DNA of 64,000 nt from Riptortus pedestris (lineage: Eukaryota; Arthropoda; Insecta; Hemiptera; Alydidae). The position numbers and the translations under genes were made by a program. The number at the start of each line of letters is the position of its first letter. Position 1 is the stretch's first letter. Positions 59,569 through 64,000 of this stretch are shown here, one piece after another. Location of the stretch: positions 82,097,001 to 82,161,000 of the forward strand of contig CM032229.1 of the NCBI GenBank assembly GCA_019009955.1. The letters run 5' to 3'. A model generated the notes under the pieces. That model saw only the letters and a list, made by a program, of their open reading frames with translations. It searched no databases and was not told the origin of the DNA.

Positions 59569-60500
59569 ATATTTGTCTGTTACCGCTCTAGCGGTCGCAA
59601 TTTTTGTTTGATCCTTACCAAACTTCATATTTAAGCGTTTTATGTAAAAAGAAAGATCAAGTTCGTTAACGGCTGAAATCGGACCAGTGGGAGGGGGGGT
59701 TTAGAGGGGAGGATTTTCGAAAATTCGAAATATCTCCGTTACTATACGTCAGATCAAAAGATTGTATAGAACCAATCGTATTGCAAATAAAATTTACTAT
59801 AAATAATGTTCTATACATTAATTCTCTATCTTGAATATTAACCGAGATATTTGCATTTGTATTCTGCGTGTCAACAATAGGCTATGTTCGGAGTTTCCGA
59901 CGAGAGCTCTGGCGGCCGTTTCCATAACTATCGTCCCTCGTGAATAGGTTTAGAGGTTAGGTTAACTGTTAGAAACTACTGGGTTATTACGCCCTAAATA
60001 ATGTTTTTTAGGTTTAGAGGTTTCTTACTACTACAGTTGTTATTAGGCAGATTTCTCTATTGTAAAACTTCACGTGGGAAATCTGCTTAGTTTACGCAGC
60101 CCCTGCGTGACGGACTTTTGTATAATAACAAAAATGTTATAACTACCTGAAATCACTTTCTATAAAAACAAAAATGCAATAACTACCTGAATTATCTTTG
60201 TATAAAACCAAAAATGTAATAACTACCTGAAATCCCTTTCTATAAAAACAAAAATGCAATACTACCTGAATTCTCTTTTTATAAAAACAAAAATGTAATA
60301 ACTACCTGAAGTCCCTTTGTATAAAACCAAAAATGTAATAACTACCTGCATTCCCTTTGAATAAAAAAAAACCTGTAACAACTACCTGAATTCCATTTGA
60401 ATAAAACCAAACAATGTAATAACTGACTGAATTCTCTTGTATAAAAACAAATATGTAATAACTACCTGAATTCCCTTTGTATAAAAACAAAAACGTATCA
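59090..60500 (+). repeat. about 39-bp minisatellite, 16-17 units, split by a HINE
   Basis: The unit is approximately TAATAACTACCTGAATTCCC followed by TTTGTATAAAAACAAAAATG. Six to seven units lie at 59090-59363 and nine to ten at 60120-60500. The HINE 59364-60119 interrupts the array, so the array predates it. Coding frames across it are artefacts. Confidence 0.9.
59364..60119 (+). mobile_element. HINE, short form, full length, inside minisatellite
   Basis: 5' palindrome at 59371-59390, compound (TA)n(ATCT)n microsatellite at 59492-59573, typical core, and GGGAAATCTGCTTAGTTTAC with hairpin and GACGGACTTTT. The neighbouring repeat units give the empty target as GAATTCTCTTTTGTATAA-like, so the insertion is in a T run. 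Confidence 0.93.
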
Positions 60501-61423
60501 ATCGTTTCAATTTGGCATAATGAACATAATGCTGGAATGTTTAAAGCTAATGTTTTCAATATCGTGCACTTTTATGAACGAGGTATGGAGGTTTTGCAAC
60601 TGAACAGTTTATTTATCTAATTACATAAAGAAAGTGGAATGTTTATTTTATCTTTCTCGGTTTATATTTATGTATATTGTTGTTACCTATTTATTTTTAT
60701 TCGTATTTTATTGTTGTTTGTTGTGTTATATTTTGTATTGTATTTCTATTCTATTAGTTGTTTTCTTTTTTTATTTTCTGTTTATGGTATTTCGTTTTTT
60801 TTTTGTTTTGTACAATAATGCCATTGATCCTGATCAATTGGTTCGTCTACCATCCATCATATTCCTGAGAAATATTGCCATTGTTACGAAGCTCCAAAAA
60901 AATTAAAACAAATTCGCATATAACAAAAATGCCTGTTTTGATAATATAGTAACTTATTATATACACTTATGAGATAAGCAACAATTTGGCGGTGCATTAA
61001 TAGCTGAATTGAATAGTGACTCGCGATATTTGTAATACTGCTAAATAGTTATTGAGAGTTATTTTTCGTCATATATATTTCTATATCTTATAACAACGTA
61101 TAAACAGTTTATACCCAAAACAATTACCTACGTAAATGGCTTCTTAACTAACTTCACTTCATAACCAGGACAATAATTTGCTGTTCTTAACAACTTAATT
61201 TTTTGGATAAGGTTGCAGGATGAGTTATAGACCAGGAACTTCACTCGATTTTGTTCAGATATTAAGTCTGGTAAATCATAAAGATTAATTAAACTACCGT
61301 AGTTTCATTTATTTTCAAAGTCTTGTAAATGACAACCAACCACAAATAATCTTGTATTCAAAGGAACTTTCTCAGGACGTGCTAAACCATCTCCACTGCA
61401 TTTTCACTCCACTGCTGTTGGTT
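60501..61423. other. AT-rich intergenic
   Basis: At 60828-60880 there is a partial copy of the flank of the foldback element at 58067-58120 (CCTGATCAATTGGTTCGTCT). A T-rich plus-strand frame at 60634-60906 is hydrophobic by composition only. No gene is supported. Confidence 0.4.
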
Positions 61424-61447
61424 TTTCAGATTCTCACATCACTCTAA

Positions 61448-61574
61448 TTAGCAGATTTTCTTTAAGAGAAATCAGTTATTGAGGCCGTACTCATGTTGCG
61501 ATTTTCGAAAATTTCTTCAAATGTCCTTCGATCCTACCCAGGAGATGACAAAAATGAGGTCCATTCAAAATTAG

Positions 61575-61648
<74 letters not shown>

Positions 61649-62117
61649 TAACACTCTAGCGGTCGCAATTTTAGTTTGATCGTTACCAAACTTGACATTT
61701 AAACGTTTTATGCAAAAAGACAGATAAAGTTCGTTAATGGCTGAAATCGGATCAGTGGGAGGGGGGCTAGAGGGGGGATTTTTGAAAATTCGAAATATCT
61801 CCATTACCATAAGTCGGATCAAAACATTCTATAAAACCAATCTTATTGCAAATTAAAGTTACTATAAATATTGTTCTATACATATTTTCTATATCTTGAA
61901 TATTAAGCGAGATATTTGCATTTGAATAGTGTGTGTGGTCGGCTGGAGTCGTCTTTGTTCGGGACTTTCCGCCGAGAGCTAGGGCGGCCGCTTCCGTAAC
62001 TGTTCGTCCCTCGTGAATAGGTTTAGAGATTCCTTACTGTTGTTATTAGGCAGATTTCTCTATTGCAAACTTCACGTGGGAAATCTACTTAGTTTACGCA
62101 GCCCCTGCGTGACACTC
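61448..62117 (+). mobile_element. HINE, short form, flanked by a 26-bp direct repeat
   Basis: TTAGCAGATTTTCTTTAAGA at the 5' end, compound (TA)n(TG)n microsatellite at 61575-61644, typical core, GGGAAATCTACT, hairpin ACGCAG-CCC-CTGCGT, and an altered terminus GACACTC. The direct repeat beginning TTTCAGATTCTCACATCACT lies at 61424-61449 and 62118-62143, abutting both ends. Confidence 0.9.
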
Positions 62118-62143
62118 TTTCAGATTCTCACATCACTCTAATT

Positions 62144-62464
62144 TATAACAAGGATTAGAGATGGTATCATTCATTTTTCTAGTTATTCATTCGGTCATAT
62201 ATGTGTTCGTTCAAACAGTCTTATATTGCACGTACGACCAATTTCTGCCATCGTATTGGGCTAATAATTGCATACTGGACAAATGATTGACCGAACTAAC
62301 TCTTATATTGTTCTTGGGAATAAACATAAGACATTGTCCATGTTAATTTAATAGAAAAATCATCTTGTCTAGCTTCAACTTGGTATCCTGAGGATAAAAA
62401 GTATCTGCCAGTGTATTGGAGCTCACGTCAGCAGTGTTTGACTAAAACAATATGTGAAAACTTA
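62144..62464. other. intergenic
   Basis: Nothing recognised. Confidence 0.4.
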
Positions 62465-62590
62465 GATTCGTGGGACCCATTCCCTTATGGGAAAGAGGAA
62501 TTTATTTAATGGCGAGCTCACAAATAAATACTTAGTTCTACTATGGCTAGAAAAGGATGTTTACCACTAATAGAATAAATTGGACTTTAA
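62465..62590 (+). mobile_element. SINE body fragment, diverged
   Basis: GGGAAAGAGGAATTTATTTA, AGTTCTACTATGGCTAGAAA AGGATG and TTGGACTTTAACAAAT follow the order of the SINE body. The tRNA-like head is missing. Confidence 0.55.
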
Positions 62591-62640
62591 CAAATATGCG
62601 AAAGTAACAAGGATCCCTAGTTTCAAATCTCCACTTAGAC

Positions 62641-62880
62641 AAAGTCCGTCACGCAGGAGTAAACTAAGCAGATTTCCCATCTGCTGACATAGAAAACTAG
62701 GAATCTCATTTCACCCATACATTATATATTTCTAATTAAAAATCCGTTTAATAGAAGTGGTAGTTTACTAAAGTACGAATAACTCAATTAATATTCGTTA
62801 CGAAAAACGAATCTATAGATCAACAATTGCAGTGCATCAACAGTTTAAGAAGATTGGTTCAATTAATTTATTGGCTTTTC
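62641..62880 (-). mobile_element. HINE 3' fragment, diverged
   Basis: AAAGTCCGTCACGCAGGAGT, then AAACTAAGCAGATTTCCC. The core is barely recognisable (AACTCAATTAATATTCGTTA) and ends near 62880. Confidence 0.7.
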
Positions 62881-63435
62881 AAGGAACTAACAACATTAAT
62901 TTATAAATCTCAAAGATAATTGTTTGTTACATTACCAAATTTATAAATTTAAACTAAAATAATATTATTCCTTGTACGGAGCGGTTAATGTTGGGGCTAA
63001 AGGGAATAGGCAGGTAAATCTAGTCGGAATGAGTTCAGTTAATGGAACTTTCTTGTGGATTCCATTATTATTTGATGGTTACCATATACCATACACCATA
63101 TATATTTAAACTAAAGGTCATGTTCTTAATTGTCAGAATTAGGACCAGAATAAATACATCCAGTTCTAATTTCAAGTCTTTGATAAAAGTATGGTTCTCA
63201 GTGACTGTAGAATATGAGGGTGGGGGGAGGGATGTCATCTTTCCAATATGTGGGCCATATGCTTGATTGCATTTCTTAACATACGTGTATACTACATATG
63301 ACATTATGTATCATAGCTACACCTATGACATTATGTATCATAGCACAACTGGGTTAACTTTCAACATGTGGCATGTGCTAAATGTAGTGAGCTGCTTATG
63401 AAATCTAGGACATCCTTTATTTTTTTTATTTTTTA
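62881..63435. other. intergenic with a short tandem duplication
   Basis: TATGACATTATGTATCATAG is present twice at about 63297-63345. No gene. Confidence 0.5.
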
Positions 63436-64000
63436 CTAGCTGTACCCTGCGCGCGTTGCTACGCCACCAACTAAAATACTAAATTTCAATGAAGATGTTT
63501 ATTATAAAAGAGCCTCTAAATATCAACTTATAACATATTTTACCATGTGCACGTTCGCCAAAAAAATCAATAGGAAACGAAATACAACAATTTTTCATTT
63601 AATGCCTCCCTAACAACCCCCACTCCTGTTTGTTCCTAAAAATGTTAATATAGCTAATAGTCAAAAATAAGGAGTTTCGTTGATTTCGATTTAGTCTTCG
63701 AGTCGTTGACCCCTTCTATAGTTTTCGTGTATTCCTCATTTAAATTTTTTTATATGGAAAAAGTGTGTTTATCAAAAGTTACTTTAAAATACAAAATAAA
63801 CAACTATTGTTATTTGCATGATTGCCGAAAAACCAATAGAAAACGAAATATCGCTATATTTAATTTCTGACCTTCCTTATAACCCCCACTCCTGTTCATA
63901 CCTCGAAATTTTAAAATAGCTTATAATCAGGGAGATGTTAATACCAAATCACATTCGGAGTTTCGTTTAGTTCGGTTGAGTCTTTTGTGCCATATAAAAT
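63436..64000 (+). mobile_element. CTAGCT-type modular repeat, runs off the window
   Basis: Begins ACTAGCTGTACCCTGCGCGC GTTGCTACGCC and contains modules at about 63587 and 63856 matching the modules of 46799-47952 (CTAACAACCCCCACTCCTG; AATAGAAAACGAAATATCGC). The 3' end is beyond the window. Confidence 0.65.

Noticed and set aside
60302..60559. 85-codon minus-strand ORF in the 39-bp repeats
   Set aside because: 13-residue periodicity from the minisatellite, not a gene.
60634..60906. Hydrophobic 90-codon ORF that looks like a membrane protein
   Set aside because: The hydrophobicity follows from T-rich composition. No start context, homology or conserved neighbour.

Overview
This is a gene-poor, AT-rich eukaryotic window built almost entirely of transposable elements, their debris and simple repeats. 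No intact host gene, rRNA, functional tRNA, operon or CRISPR array was found. The mix of element types (jockey-like LINEs, a tRNA-derived SINE, a gypsy/errantivirus-like LTR element with an env remnant, a pogo/Tigger DNA transposon, piggyBac-like and Penelope-like fragments, and very many short elements built like Drosophila DINE-1) points to an arthropod, most likely an insect. The species cannot be told from the sequence.

The dominant component is a family of about 18 non-autonomous elements of 0.7-1.3 kb, on both strands. They share a 5' subterminal repeat AGCAGATTTCCC, a (TA)n-type microsatellite at a fixed internal place, a 3' subterminal repeat GGGAAATCTGCT that is the exact inverse of the 5' one, then a terminal hairpin ACGCAG-CCC-CTGCGT and the end GACGGACTTTT. 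This is the architecture of Helentron-associated elements (HINE/DINE-1 type rolling-circle elements). Several can be checked against uninterrupted paralogous sequence inside the window, which places their insertions in T-rich target sites.

Layout. 0-6 kb: a 5'-truncated LINE with a 15-bp target-site duplication, a SINE piece, the 3' part of a second LINE RT on the minus strand, and a long-form HINE. 6-11 kb: a minus-strand gag/protease/env remnant whose RT-integrase part is missing, between two copies of a dispersed repeat. 11-17 kb: two SINEs, a 48/49-bp minisatellite and very long (GT)n and (CT)n tracts. 17-19 kb: an inverted duplication of HINE plus LTR around a tRNA-Lys-like primer binding site. 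20-25 kb and 31-33 kb: a tandem duplication carrying piggyBac transposase fragments, one copy holding a 1.16-kb TIR element, and two paralogous copies of an unidentified gene fragment interrupted at different points by HINEs and a SINE. 26-30 kb and 33-34 kb: an uncharacterised element with two small ORFs (one possibly OB-fold-like) and a variable 27-bp minisatellite, with a jockey-like LINE (ORF1 end, endonuclease, start of RT) between copies. 30.8-31.7 kb: a GC-rich 87-bp satellite full of palindromes. 35-46 kb: HINEs, foldback DNA and featureless AT-rich DNA. 46-51 kb: a three-level nest (HINE split by a CTAGCT-type repeat, then a Tigger transposon). 55-58 kb: another nest (HINE split by a LINE, itself split by another HINE) and a foldback element. 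59-60.5 kb: a 39-bp minisatellite split by a HINE. 61-64 kb: a HINE flanked by a 26-bp direct repeat, SINE and HINE pieces, and a second CTAGCT-type repeat running off the end.

All protein-coding remnants except one short ORF (26443-26763) carry stops, frameshifts or truncations, so the window reads as a record of successive insertions rather than a set of cooperating genes.
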